Origin: Blautia parvula
Lineage (GTDB): Bacteria; Bacillota; Clostridia; Lachnospirales; Lachnospiraceae
Length of the DNA: 64,000 nucleotides
Assembly: GCF_020215665.1 (NCBI RefSeq)
Contig: NZ_CP084061.1
Coordinates: 4,989,001-5,053,000, forward strand
Direction of reading: 5' to 3'
Part shown: in pieces, positions 17,893 through 27,459 of the stretch
How the letters are laid out: the number at the start of each line of letters is the position of its first letter
How positions within the stretch are numbered: position 1 is the first letter of the stretch
Notes under the pieces: generated by a model
Told to the model about the DNA's origin: nothing
Seen by the model: the letters and a program-made list of their open reading frames with translations, nothing else
Database searches by the model: none
Position numbers and translations under genes: made by a program

Positions 17893-19293
17893 ATGTCAAG
17901 AGAGCAGATGATACATGATGCGGCTATGGAAATTATGCGTGATGTGGGTGTGAGGATTCACAATCCGAAGGCAGTTGAAATCTTCAGGAAAAACGGAATC
18001 AGGGTGGAAGATAATACGGTATATTTTACAGAAGAACAGGTTATGCACTGGGTTAAAATGGCTCCGGAATCATTCACTCTTTATGCAAGAAATCCCAAAT
18101 ACAACATGACAGTAGGCGGGAATCATATCAATCCGGCTCCCACATACGGATGTGCATTTATTGATGACTGGAGCGGCCAGCGCCGCAGAGGAACCATGGA
18201 GGACTATATCAAATGCTTAAAACTTGTCCAGGCAGAGGAGAGTTATTCCATTAACGGCGGTATTATGATCCAGCCCAGTGATGTGCAGGAGGAGACTGCA
18301 GCAATAGAAATGTTTTATGCAACGCTTATGTATTCTGACAAAGCGATCATGCTGCCCACTGGTTTTAAAAACGAGATGGAGCTCATATTTGAGGCAGCCT
18401 GTGAACTCTTTGGAAGCAAAGAAAACATGGTTGAAAAACCGGGAATGATCGCGCTGATCAACACCGTATCTCCTCTGTCTCTGGATGAGAGAATGCTGGA
18501 CTGCCTGATGCTGTTGGCGGAGTACGGACAGCCTGCCATTCTCTGCCCTGCCACAATGCTGGGCGCAACAGGATCACTCTCCATGGCGGGGACTCTTGCC
18601 AGCGGAACAGCGGAAAATCTTGCCGGCATTGCCCTTGCGCAGATGATTCGTCCCGGCACACCGGTGGTCTTTGGAATCCAGTCGACAGCCGCGGACATGA
18701 GAGGCGGTATTACCTTTGCCTGTGCAGCTCCGGAGGGAACTCTTATGCAGGGGTTCGGAGCAAATATGGCCAGATTTTACGGGCTGCCGTCCAGAGGCGG
18801 CGGATGCCAGACCGATGCCCCGGTTATCAACTGTCAGGCCGGATATGAATCCATGCTGACGTTTGTTTCCGCTTATCGCCACGGTATCAATCTGGTTATG
18901 GAGGCAGGTGGTGTTATGGACAGTGTCAACGCCACTTCCTTTGAAAAAATGGTGATTGATTTTGAGATAATCCGCCAGGTCAAAGCCTCCTTTGCACCTA
19001 TTGAGGTGAATGAGGAGACGCTGAATCTCGAAGAGATCAAGGAGATCGGGCATGACGGCAGCTTTGTGACTTCAGATTATACGCTGGAAAACTACAGGGA
19101 TCTGTACTCCCCCCGCATCGGAGAGCGCAATGCCAAGAACGCGGATTACTTTAAGGAGAGCATTGACAAAGAGATTGCCAGACTGCTGAAAACTTATGAC
19201 GACAGCCGTCCGGAGGCAGACGCGGAGACTATGGATAGAGTGAGAGCAGTGCTGGAGAAGTCGGGGATAGATATGAGTTATTTTAAGAAATGA
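17893..19293 (+). CDS. MttB-family (trimethylamine-methyltransferase-like) methyltransferase, non-pyrrolysine
   Basis: 466-residue protein of the MttB superfamily, whose members move a methyl group from a quaternary amine such as glycine betaine, proline betaine or carnitine to a corrinoid protein. Recognisable segments are EIMRDVGVRIHNPKAVEIF at the N-terminus and the Gly-rich barrel segments GGGCQTDAPVINCQAGYES and EAGGVMDS. The frame is open throughout, with no in-frame amber codon, so this is a non-pyrrolysine member. CAGGAGGAAATT is a strong ribosome site. No cognate corrinoid protein or corrinoid-activating ATPase is encoded nearby, which is odd for a methyltransferase of this class. 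It may use a corrinoid partner encoded elsewhere, or catalyse something different. Confidence 0.9.
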   Translation: MSREQMIHDAAMEIMRDVGVRIHNPKAVEIFRKNGIRVEDNTVYFTEEQVMHWVKMAPESFTLYARNPKYNMTVGGNHINPAPTYGCAFIDDWSGQRRRGTMEDYIKCLKLVQAEESYSINGGIMIQPSDVQEETAAIEMFYATLMYSDKAIMLPTGFKNEMELIFEAACELFGSKENMVEKPGMIALINTVSPLSLDERMLDCLMLLAEYGQPAILCPATMLGATGSLSMAGTLASGTAENLAGIALAQMIRPGTPVVFGIQSTAADMRGGITFACAAPEGTLMQGFGANMARFYGLPSRGGGCQTDAPVINCQAGYESMLTFVSAYRHGINLVMEAGGVMDSVNATSFEKMVIDFEIIRQVKASFAPIEVNEETLNLEEIKEIGHDGSFVTSDYTLENYRDLYSPRIGERNAKNADYFKESIDKEIARLLKTYDDSRPEADAETMDRVRAVLEKSGIDMSYFKK

Positions 19294-19361
19294 CACCAGG
19301 CTGTACTGGACTTAAAAGTTTCAGTATGCTTAATTTAAGAGAATGGAATATATAGGAAAAG

Positions 19362-19397
19362 TGGCATAAACACTGGGTTTATGTCATTTTTCTTTTT
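19362..19397 (+). terminator. Rho-independent terminator after the MttB gene
   Basis: TGGCATAAAC (19362-19371) pairs with GTTTATGTCA (19377-19386), one G-U pair, followed by TTTTTCTTTTT. Confidence 0.85.
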
Positions 19398-19421
19398 ACC
19401 ATGGAAACTATATTAAATATC

Positions 19422-19450
19422 TTGCCCTTCTCGGCATAAATGTCTATAAT
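19422..19450 (+). promoter_or_regulatory. Promoter of the second kinase/regulator operon
   Basis: TTGCCC (19422-19427), 17 bases, TATAAT (19445-19450), 50 bases before the kinase start. Confidence 0.65.
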
Positions 19451-19500
19451 ATTCATCAAAGCCCCCCAAAACACTACAAAATACAAAGGAAATCAACAAA

Positions 19501-21282
19501 ATGCCCATACAAAAAAAGTTCCATAAAATATCCTGGACAAGACGTATGATCATAGCCCTGATCGTTGCCACCGTCATGCCTGCAGTCATTATTTCCTCTA
19601 TAATTTTTAATGTGGCGGCAAAGAATCTTGAAAAACAGGCCTACGAGCTGACTGATTATAAGATCACCCAGCGTGTCCGTTTTCTTGAACTGGACCTGCG
19701 GCAGGTGTTTGATCTGATTTACCAGACAGTAGTGGACCCTGCGGTGGCAGGAGCCATGGACAGCCTCAACCGTGGCAGAGAGCCGGTGGAGAGCAAAACA
19801 ACCCTGCGCAGTAAGTTCATATCCTATGGCCAGATGCTGGAGGCAGTCCAGAGTATGACATACATAGATAACCAGGGAGAAAACTACTATACCTACGAGA
19901 AATTCAACAGTGTCTATGACAATAATATGTGGTCTGACAAAAAGCGGCGTCTGGGACTGTGCAGTCAGACAAGAGAATCGGAATCAGCCGTATTTTTGCC
20001 CACAATCCAGGAAGAACTTGCCGGGGGCAGGCAGATCGATCTGTTTTATATAGCCATACCTGTTCAGGATTATGTTGCTGACAGTAATGTGGGAGTGCTT
20101 GTCATGGGAATCGGCATGGAATTTTTTCAGAACCTGGATACCGGCGATGATGAAGAGTCCCAGTGGAACGATATGGTGGAAGTTATAGACCCCCGGGGAA
20201 GAATCATATATTCCCAGGAGAAAGACAGAATAGGAAAAATATCGGAAGGCATTGATAAATCGGACAAGAACCAGTTGATAAAGGAAAATCAGATTGAAAA
20301 ATCAAACTGGACACTGCGGTCTTATGTAAACCTTAAAGAAATAAAACAAAATCTATACGGTTTCCGGCAGGTGACTATATTGATTGGTATTATTTTCATT
20401 GTACCGTTTGTCGCAGTGGTCTGGGCACTGAGCAAATACTTTACAAGGAATCTCAGCATGCTCTCCATGAACCTGAAGAAAATAGGGGAAGGGCAGGTGG
20501 GGATGCAGCTTGATGCCACCATTGAAGATGAGTTTTATCCCGTCATACAGCAATTTAACCAGATGTCAAAAAGTATTGAACGCCTGATAAAGCGGCTGAA
20601 ACGGGAGCGCGCCCAGACAGAGGAGGCGGTGACGAGGCAGAAACAGGCAGAACTTCGCGCCCTGGAATCCCAGATCAACCCACATTTTCTCTATAATACC
20701 CTGGACAGTATTAACTGGAGGGCAATTGAAAATGAGGAATATGAAATCAGTGAGATGATTTCCTGCCTTGCGGACCTGCTCAGATACAGTATTACGGATA
20801 TAGACGGGATGGTGCAGGTGAGAGAAGAAAAACAATGGCTGAACAAGTATCTTTTTCTGCAGCAGAAACGTTTTTCGGATAAATTCACCTTTATCATCCA
20901 TATACCTGAGGAGGCGGAAGATATCCTGATACATAAAATGCTGCTGCAGCCTATTATTGAAAATTGTGTGGTGCATGGCATTAATGAAATGAAAAAAGAT
21001 GGAAAGATCACAGTTGAAGCAACCATGGAGGAGGGGAATCGGCTGCGGTTTGTTATTAAGGATAATGGAAAGGGAATAGGGGAAACGACGCTGGCAAGGC
21101 TTAACCGTAAGGACAGCAGAGGGGATATCGGCACGGATAATGTACGGGCAAGGCTGGAGAGCTATTACGGGGGAGATGCGTTCATACGTTACTATAGTTC
21201 AGAGACGTCAGGAACAGTGGTAACTGTGGAAATACCTTATGGAGATGAAGTATATGCTAAAAGTAGTGATTGTGGAGGATGA
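19501..21282 (+). CDS. YesM-type sensor histidine kinase
   Basis: 593-residue membrane kinase. Helix 1 lies at about 16-38, an extracellular sensor of about 250 residues follows, helix 2 at about 290-312, a HAMP region, the phosphoacceptor His in SQINPHFLYNTLDSI near 395, and an ATPase domain with ENCVVHGIN near 487 and DNGKGIG near 521. AAGGAAA precedes the ATG. Its last 29 bases overlap the regulator gene, so the two are translationally coupled. It probably senses a glycan or oligosaccharide taken up by the importer at 22215-25376. Confidence 0.95.
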   Translation: MPIQKKFHKISWTRRMIIALIVATVMPAVIISSIIFNVAAKNLEKQAYELTDYKITQRVRFLELDLRQVFDLIYQTVVDPAVAGAMDSLNRGREPVESKTTLRSKFISYGQMLEAVQSMTYIDNQGENYYTYEKFNSVYDNNMWSDKKRRLGLCSQTRESESAVFLPTIQEELAGGRQIDLFYIAIPVQDYVADSNVGVLVMGIGMEFFQNLDTGDDEESQWNDMVEVIDPRGRIIYSQEKDRIGKISEGIDKSDKNQLIKENQIEKSNWTLRSYVNLKEIKQNLYGFRQVTILIGIIFIVPFVAVVWALSKYFTRNLSMLSMNLKKIGEGQVGMQLDATIEDEFYPVIQQFNQMSKSIERLIKRLKRERAQTEEAVTRQKQAELRALESQINPHFLYNTLDSINWRAIENEEYEISEMISCLADLLRYSITDIDGMVQVREEKQWLNKYLFLQQKRFSDKFTFIIHIPEEAEDILIHKMLLQPIIENCVVHGINEMKKDGKITVEATMEEGNRLRFVIKDNGKGIGETTLARLNRKDSRGDIGTDNVRARLESYYGGDAFIRYYSSETSGTVVTVEIPYGDEVYAKSSDCGG

Positions 21283-22000
21283 ATATATGGCCCAGACAGG
21301 ACTGGGGCATCTGATTGAGAAGATCAATCCGGAATATCATATTGCAGGTTATGCAGATAACGGCTGTGACGGAATGGTCCTGGTTAAAGAGGTGAAACCT
21401 GACATCGTTATCACGGATATTAAGATGCCCAGGATGAATGGACTGGAAATGATTGAAAGCCTGAGGAAGATTCATATGGACTGTCTGTTCGTGATCCTGA
21501 GCGGTTATGCAGAATTTTCCTATGCGCAGCAGGGCATTTCTCTGGGTGTGACGGATTATCTGTTGAAGCCGGTGACTGTGCAGAAGATCAAAGATTTGAT
21601 GGAGCGGCTGGAGAAAAAACTGAAGCCTGCCTGCCAGGAGACAAAAAAGGAGGAGGCGATTTATTCTCTTCTTGTCACAAAGGTGATCGGATATATACAT
21701 GAACACTATCAGGATAAACTGACACTGGATGATCTGGCAGAGAAGTATAAGGTAACGCCTGAATATTTGAGCCGTATGTTTTCCAGGGAGGTTGGCCGTC
21801 CTTTTGTCAATTATCTGAAAGAGTACAGGATTGGCAAGGCCAAGGAAATGCTGCAGAAGGGAAACAGGAAAATTTATGAGATTGCTTTTGAAGCGGGATA
21901 TTCGGATGTGAAATATTTCTGCAGGGTATTTAAAGAGGTTACGGGCGTATCCCCGAAAAAATATCTTCAGTATGGTGAAAACGGAGACAAAACAGAATAA
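21254..22000 (+). CDS. Compact AraC-type response regulator
   Basis: 248-residue response regulator. The receiver domain (LKVVIVEDEYMAQ, phospho-Asp in DIVITDIKMPRMNG) is joined by a short linker to an AraC helix-turn-helix pair (DKLTLDDLAEKYKVTPEYLS and KIYEIAFEAGYSDVKYFCR). It lacks the 250-residue middle region of the YesN-type regulator at the left edge, so it belongs to the short form. The ATG at 21254 follows GGAGATG and gives the intact receiver N-terminus; an ATG 15 bases earlier is inside that site. It probably activates the importer and glycosidase genes downstream. Confidence 0.94.
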   Translation: MLKVVIVEDEYMAQTGLGHLIEKINPEYHIAGYADNGCDGMVLVKEVKPDIVITDIKMPRMNGLEMIESLRKIHMDCLFVILSGYAEFSYAQQGISLGVTDYLLKPVTVQKIKDLMERLEKKLKPACQETKKEEAIYSLLVTKVIGYIHEHYQDKLTLDDLAEKYKVTPEYLSRMFSREVGRPFVNYLKEYRIGKAKEMLQKGNRKIYEIAFEAGYSDVKYFCRVFKEVTGVSPKKYLQYGENGDKTE

Positions 22001-22013
22001 TTTGAAATTGGAT

Positions 22014-22065
22014 AAAATGACCGGATATACATGGTAGGACGTGTATATTTGGTCATTTTTTTGTG
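22014..22065 (+). terminator. Rho-independent terminator after the regulator gene
   Basis: AAATGACC and ATATACA on the left pair with TGTATAT and GGTCATTT on the right, with a small internal loop, then a run of seven T. It separates regulation from the importer genes. Confidence 0.85.
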
Positions 22066-22097
22066 CAAAAGAATCCACTTTTGTTAAAATCGTATAA

Positions 22098-22126
22098 TTT
22101 TGCCTGAAAATGAAAACTGATATAAT
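22098..22126 (+). promoter_or_regulatory. Candidate promoter of the importer/glycosidase operon
   Basis: TTTTGC (22098-22103), 17 bases, TATAAT (22121-22126). The weak -35 would suit an activator-dependent promoter. Confidence 0.5.
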
Positions 22127-22214
22127 AAAATCATCTTAAAGAGAGCAGTAAAAATACCGGTATTTCAAAAAGTCAACAAGTTGTAACAAAAATACAGATT
22201 ATTGGAGGAAAGAA

Positions 22215-23507
22215 ATGAAAAAAAGATTTTTGGCGATGGCACTGACAGGAATAATGACGGCAGGTCTGCTGGCAGGCTGCGGAAGTTCAGGTGATACCCA
22301 GGCGGACACAGCAAAAGACGCAAAGGATGAAAAAACAGCAGATACAGGAAAAGATTCTGATGGTGGGGGAAAAACGGAGGTTGTACTGTGGCATAGTATG
22401 GTATCTCCTGAGGTAGAGCCGTTCCAGGAGATGATAGATAATTTTAATGCACAGAGCGAAAAGGCAACTGTTGTGACAGAATGGGTTGCCAGGGATGAGC
22501 AGACAAAGCAGCTCACGATCGGCAATATGGCAGGTGAACTGCCGGATATGGTATTTGTGGACAACCCGGAAGTGATCAATTATGGAGAGATGGGGGTATT
22601 CCAGGATATCAAGAAACAGTTTGACGGATGGGATGAAAACCAGTTCCTGGACAGTATCACAAACTCCTGTGTATATGAAGGCAAAATGTACGGTGTTCCT
22701 TATATCGGTAATAATCTTGCCCTGTTTTATGATAAGGATATGCTGGCTGCCGCAGGCGTGGAAGCGCCGACTACCTGGGATGAACTGGTGGATGCAGCCC
22801 AAAAGACTACAAAAGATGGTGTCTACGGCCTGGGATTTTCAGCGATCAAAAATGCGGAGTGTACATTCCAGTTTATGCCGTTCCTCTGGTCAGCAGAGGG
22901 GGACTGGACGGATATGGGATCGGATGACAGCATAAAGGCCATGACTTATTACTCTGATTTCGTGAAAAACGGATTGGCCAATAAAGAAGTTTTAAACTGG
23001 TCACAGGCTGACGTGTGCAAACAATTTGCCTCCGGCAACTGTGCAATGATGGTAAACGGATCCTGGAACGTGGGGACACTCAGAAATGATGCGCCGGATA
23101 AGAACTGGGGAGTTGTACCCATTCCGCAGGACAAAGTACCTGCATCCTGTCTGGGAGGTGAAGCTCTTTGTATCACAAAAAATGCCGATGCTGACGCCTG
23201 CTTTGAGTTTATTGAATATCTTTGCGGAAAGGAAATTTCTGCTCCGTACGCAAAGAGCGTAGCAAAATTCTCTCCCCGTTCTGATGTGGATATTGATAAA
23301 GAGTTTGCAGATGATCCGGAGATGAAGGTATTTGCTGAACAGATGGAAAATACAAAACCACGCGGGCCCTATCCAAAATGGACAGAGGTGGACAATGTTA
23401 TCATTGAAGCCTGCCAGAGTGCGCTGACAGAGGCAAAGACGCCGGAACAGGCATGCAAGGATGCCGCCGCAGCGATTGCGGATATTGAGGAATCGTTAAA
23501 AAAATAA
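22215..23507 (+). CDS. Extracellular solute-binding lipoprotein (CUT1 importer)
   Basis: 430-residue binding protein with a signal peptide and lipobox (GLLAGCGSS, lipidated Cys near 20), an acidic/Ser/Gly tether rich in Asp and Lys, and the family 1 solute-binding fold (EVVLWHSMVSPEVEPF near 55-70). GGAGGAAAGAA precedes the ATG. A terminator between this gene and the permeases should give more binding protein than permease. Its ligand is probably an oligosaccharide carrying alpha-linked glucose or xylose and/or beta-arabinofuranose, judging from the glycosidases encoded downstream. Confidence 0.94.
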   Translation: MKKRFLAMALTGIMTAGLLAGCGSSGDTQADTAKDAKDEKTADTGKDSDGGGKTEVVLWHSMVSPEVEPFQEMIDNFNAQSEKATVVTEWVARDEQTKQLTIGNMAGELPDMVFVDNPEVINYGEMGVFQDIKKQFDGWDENQFLDSITNSCVYEGKMYGVPYIGNNLALFYDKDMLAAAGVEAPTTWDELVDAAQKTTKDGVYGLGFSAIKNAECTFQFMPFLWSAEGDWTDMGSDDSIKAMTYYSDFVKNGLANKEVLNWSQADVCKQFASGNCAMMVNGSWNVGTLRNDAPDKNWGVVPIPQDKVPASCLGGEALCITKNADADACFEFIEYLCGKEISAPYAKSVAKFSPRSDVDIDKEFADDPEMKVFAEQMENTKPRGPYPKWTEVDNVIIEACQSALTEAKTPEQACKDAAAAIADIEESLKK

Positions 23508-23548
23508 AATGTTGCATTTGCCGGTAACAGGCAACTGACATTACCAGG

Positions 23549-23593
23549 AGTCTGCCGGGTTTTTCGGTCTTAAGAAATCCCGGCAGACTTTTT
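23549..23593 (+). terminator. Attenuating terminator between binding protein and permeases
   Basis: Perfect 11-base stem AGTCTGCCGGG (23549-23559) and CCCGGCAGACT (23579-23589) followed by TTTTT. It probably reduces read-through into the permease and glycosidase genes. Confidence 0.88.
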
Positions 23594-23625
23594 GACTCTA
23601 AATACCCTGAAAAGGAGCGGACATT

Positions 23626-24531
23626 ATGGGCAGTAAATATTCCAGAAACAGCAGGCGGGAAATACGAAACGGATATGCATATATTATGCCGGCACTGATT
23701 TTCATGGTCGCCATGATCGGATTTCCCATTCTGTATAATTTTTATATCAGTTTTTTTGACATGACAGCACAAAGCGTAGGCATGGGCCATGCGGAATTCA
23801 TCGGACTTAAGAACTATGAGGCGATTTTCAGTGACCCGACCATGTGGAAGGCTATTAAAAATACATTTTTCTATACGATTTTTTGTATTGTATTTCAGTT
23901 TATAATCGGATTTGCTTTTGCAATGTTTTTCAGCAAAAAATTTAAGGCCGCAAGGTATCTGAAGGGCCTTATGGTAATCAGCTATATGCTTCCCATGACA
24001 GTGGTAGGACTTATGTTTAAGTTCATGCTGAGCCCTACAAACGGTGTTATCAATGATATTCTTATGAATCTGCATCTTGTGAAAGCGCCCGTGGAATGGC
24101 TGCTGAACGAGAGAACAGTTATTTGGGGGCTTATCATAGCCAATACCTGGGTGGGAATTCCTTTTAATATGCTTCTGTTATCAACCGGTCTTGACAATGT
24201 TCCCCAGGACGTCTACGAGAGTGCATCTATTGACGGGGCAAATTCCGTACAGAGGTTTTTCTATATTACTGTGCCCATGATCAAGCAGTCTATTCTTTCT
24301 GTTTTGATATTGGGATTTGTATATACGTTTAAAGTCTTTGATTTGGTCTATGTAACTACAGGAGGTGGGCCGGTGGATGCCTCAGAGGTTCTTTCTACTT
24401 ACTCGTACCGTCTTTCCTTTAAGACTTATTATTTCGGACAGGGGGCGGCTGTGGCAAATGTACTGTTCCTCTGTCTGTTTGTGGTGGCATTGGTATATTT
24501 GAAATTGATCGGAAAAGATGAGGTGAGTTGA
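23626..24531 (+). CDS. CUT1 sugar ABC importer permease (MalF type)
   Basis: 301-residue permease with a basic N-terminus and about six helices. The EAA loop is YESASIDGANSVQRFFYITV. AAAAGGAGCGG lies before the ATG. Its stop overlaps the region just before the next permease start, so the pair is co-translated. No ATPase is encoded in the operon. Confidence 0.93.
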   Translation: MGSKYSRNSRREIRNGYAYIMPALIFMVAMIGFPILYNFYISFFDMTAQSVGMGHAEFIGLKNYEAIFSDPTMWKAIKNTFFYTIFCIVFQFIIGFAFAMFFSKKFKAARYLKGLMVISYMLPMTVVGLMFKFMLSPTNGVINDILMNLHLVKAPVEWLLNERTVIWGLIIANTWVGIPFNMLLLSTGLDNVPQDVYESASIDGANSVQRFFYITVPMIKQSILSVLILGFVYTFKVFDLVYVTTGGGPVDASEVLSTYSYRLSFKTYYFGQGAAVANVLFLCLFVVALVYLKLIGKDEVS

Positions 24532-24533
24532 CT

Positions 24534-25376
24534 ATGATGAAGCAGCGGACAAAAAATATAATCGATACCATAATAGCAGTTGTAATAGCGGCAATATTTC
24601 TTTTTCCAATGTATTGGATCATTATCAGTTCCCTGAAATCCGATACTGAGATTTTTGCGCAGGTGCAGACATGGTTTCCAAGGGAGATCCATTGGGAGAA
24701 TTACATAGACCAGTTCCAGAATAAATCCAATACAGCTAACATTTTCGTCCAGTTTAAGAATAGCTGGATCATAGCTATAGGTTCCATGGTTCTCTCACTT
24801 GTCCTGTCTATTCCCGCCGGATATGGACTGTCAAGATTTAAGATTCCGGGGAAGAAACCGATTCTGATGATCTTTCTGACAACACAGATGCTCCCCTGTT
24901 CCCTGGTGCTGACGCCTCTGTTCCTGATCTATAACAAAGCGGGACTTTTGAATACATATCTTGCGCCTATCCTGGCTACAGCTACAATATCCATTCCATT
25001 TGTGATCATGGTGCTCAGGCCTATTTTCATGGAATGCCCCAAGGAGATAGAGGAGGCGGCAAGAATTGACGGGTGTAATTACTTTACGGCATTTCTCAGA
25101 GTTACACTGCCGATATGTAAGAGCGGTATCATAACGGCTGCGGCATTTTCTTTTATTTTTGCATGGAATGATTTGGTGTATTCCATAACCTTTAACAACA
25201 AAGGCGATCTGCTTCCCATGACATCCGGGATCTATCAGTTTCTCGATGCATACGGAACAAAATGGAATATGATCATGGCATATGGTGTGATCATTGTGCT
25301 GCCAATCGTGGTGTTGTTTGTATGCCTGCAGAAGTATATTGTGGGCGGACTCGTGGGCGGTGCCGTGAAGGGCTGA
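24534..25376 (+). CDS. CUT1 sugar ABC importer permease (MalG type)
   Basis: 280-residue permease with about six helices; the EAA loop is IEEAARIDGCNYFTAFLRVT. The ATG at 24534 sits at good distance from AGGTGAG; a TTG two codons upstream is less likely. The C-terminus GGLVGGAVKG is typical for MalG-like subunits. Confidence 0.92.
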   Translation: MMKQRTKNIIDTIIAVVIAAIFLFPMYWIIISSLKSDTEIFAQVQTWFPREIHWENYIDQFQNKSNTANIFVQFKNSWIIAIGSMVLSLVLSIPAGYGLSRFKIPGKKPILMIFLTTQMLPCSLVLTPLFLIYNKAGLLNTYLAPILATATISIPFVIMVLRPIFMECPKEIEEAARIDGCNYFTAFLRVTLPICKSGIITAAAFSFIFAWNDLVYSITFNNKGDLLPMTSGIYQFLDAYGTKWNMIMAYGVIIVLPIVVLFVCLQKYIVGGLVGGAVKG

Positions 25377-25413
25377 TCGTTCAGGTGATTTTTGGAAAGG
25401 AGAGACACATCGG

Positions 25414-27459
25414 ATGAAAGGTATTGTAAAAGGTGAACAGGAGCGCTTAAGCTGGCGGTATGATGATGAACTGCTGTACATTGAGGCATGGGGCAGGGAC
25501 AGCCTGCGGGTCAGAAGTACACATTTGGAGAAAATGCCGGAAAAGGACTGGGCTTTGGAACCACAGGGTGAAGTGAAGCCCATCATTAAAATCTCAGAGG
25601 ATTCTGCCAGTATAACAAATGGTAAAATATGCGCAAGAATCAATACATACGGTTATATTACTTTCTATAATGAGAAGAACGAGGAAATTCTGAAGGAACG
25701 CTGGGAAACCAGGGAGGTTCCGGTGGATATGATGGCTACGGAGAATTATGCACGCGTCCTGAAAGAGTGGGGCGGCACCGTACCGAAGGCGGTTATGACT
25801 TTTGAGTCAAATAAGAACGAAAAAATTTACGGCATGGGCCAATATCAGATGGAATATCTGGACTTAAAGGGATGTGAGCTTGAACTCTGCCATAAAAATT
25901 CTCAGACAAGTATTCCTTTTTACATTTCAAATAAAGAGTATGGCTTTTTATGGAACAATCCGGCAGTGGGATCTGTTAATTTCGCGAAGAACCTGACACG
26001 ATGGACAGCAGAGGCGTCCTGCGTAATTGATTATTGGATTACGGCAGGGGAGACACCAGCCGAAATTTTGGAAAATTATACGGCAGTTTCAGGGCGGCCG
26101 GGGGAATTTCCGAAGTGGGCGTCCGGCTTCTGGCAGAGTAAGCTGCGGTATCACAACCAGGAGGAGGTACTTGAAACTGCCAGGGAATATAAGAGAAGAG
26201 GACTTCCCTTATCTGTGATAGTTATAGATTTTTTTCACTGGAAACATCAGGGGGACTGGTCATTTGACCCGGAATATTTTCCTGATCCACAAGCTATGGT
26301 GGATGAGCTGAAAGAGATGGGCGTTGAACTCATGGTATCTGTATGGCCTACAGTGGAGCCGTACAGTGAGAATTATGCCAGGCTGAAACAATTGGGATTT
26401 TTGACCAGGGCGGACCGGGGGGTGAGGACACAGTATCATTGTCTGGGCGCTCAGGTATTTTTTGATCCAACAACACAGGGAGCAAGGGAGTTTTTATATG
26501 AAAAGCTGAAAGAGAACTATGGGAAATACGGTATCCGCATTTTCTGGCTGGATGAGGCAGAACCGGAATATCAGCAGTTTGATTATGATATTTACCGTTA
26601 CCAGGCTGGCTCTGCCAGAGAAATCGGCGGCATATATCCGCTTTGTTACAGTCAGGCCATCTATGACGGAATGAAAAAAGACGGGATTGAAGACCCCATG
26701 AATCTTACTCGAAGTGCATGGGCAGGCAGTCAGAAATTCGGGACACTTTTGTGGTCCGGTGATATATATTCCAGTTTCCGTTCCTTCCGTATGCAGATTC
26801 GGGCGGGGTTAAATGCCGGTATGGCCGGAATTGCATGGTGGACAAGTGATATCGGCGGTTTCTGGGGCGGAGATCCGGAGAGTGAAGAATTCCGTGAACT
26901 TCTTGTCAGATGGTTCCAGTTTGGCGTGTTCAGTCCAATATGCCGGCTTCACGGTCATCGCCGCCCCTCAGGAACCCTGCCGGAAGTTGTGGACAGCGGG
27001 ATGTTCGACTTTAATACCTGCGGACCAAATGAGGTATGGAGTTACGGGGAGAAAAATTATGGGATTCTAAAAGAGCTGTTGATGCTGCGGGAGAGAATGC
27101 GTCCCTATGTGGAGGAAACAGCAGCCGAGGCCTCCGAAACAGGACTGCCCATGCTCAGAACCCTGTTCTTTAACTATCCGGAAGATGAAAACTGCTGGGA
27201 GACTGAAGATGAAATTATGTTGGGAAGGGATCTTCTGGCAGCACCGGTCACGTATCCGGGGATGACTTCCAGAGAAGTATATCTGCCAAACGGAGACAGA
27301 TGGATCGATTATTATAATGGGAAAGTGTATGAAGGCGGGCAGACATTGATGTACCCTACACCTCTGGAAGTGATACCGTTTTTTATCAGAGAGGGATCCG
27401 GGCAGTATGAGAAAATCAGGGGACAGGCAGAGGGAGGCTTATGCGGATGGAAAAATTAG
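25414..27459 (+). CDS. Glycoside hydrolase family 31 (alpha-xylosidase/alpha-glucosidase type)
   Basis: 681-residue cytoplasmic exo-acting enzyme that removes a terminal alpha-linked sugar. The GH31 barrel carries the nucleophile Asp380 in FWLDEAEPE and the acid/base Asp450 in LLWSGDIYSS; downstream are the conserved segments AWWTSDIGGFWGG and CRLHGHR. The N-terminal beta domain has KIYGMGQYQ. There is no signal peptide. The overall type is like alpha-xylosidases, but alpha-glucosidase activity cannot be excluded. It overlaps the next gene by 19 bases, indicating tight co-expression with a GH127 enzyme. Confidence 0.92.
   Translation: MKGIVKGEQERLSWRYDDELLYIEAWGRDSLRVRSTHLEKMPEKDWALEPQGEVKPIIKISEDSASITNGKICARINTYGYITFYNEKNEEILKERWETREVPVDMMATENYARVLKEWGGTVPKAVMTFESNKNEKIYGMGQYQMEYLDLKGCELELCHKNSQTSIPFYISNKEYGFLWNNPAVGSVNFAKNLTRWTAEASCVIDYWITAGETPAEILENYTAVSGRPGEFPKWASGFWQSKLRYHNQEEVLETAREYKRRGLPLSVIVIDFFHWKHQGDWSFDPEYFPDPQAMVDELKEMGVELMVSVWPTVEPYSENYARLKQLGFLTRADRGVRTQYHCLGAQVFFDPTTQGAREFLYEKLKENYGKYGIRIFWLDEAEPEYQQFDYDIYRYQAGSAREIGGIYPLCYSQAIYDGMKKDGIEDPMNLTRSAWAGSQKFGTLLWSGDIYSSFRSFRMQIRAGLNAGMAGIAWWTSDIGGFWGGDPESEEFRELLVRWFQFGVFSPICRLHGHRRPSGTLPEVVDSGMFDFNTCGPNEVWSYGEKNYGILKELLMLRERMRPYVEETAAEASETGLPMLRTLFFNYPEDENCWETEDEIMLGRDLLAAPVTYPGMTSREVYLPNGDRWIDYYNGKVYEGGQTLMYPTPLEVIPFFIREGSGQYEKIRGQAEGGLCGWKN

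Noticed and set aside
17893-19293. Possible pyrrolysine-containing trimethylamine methyltransferase
   Set aside because: The frame is open without an in-frame amber codon, so this is a non-pyrrolysine MttB homologue.
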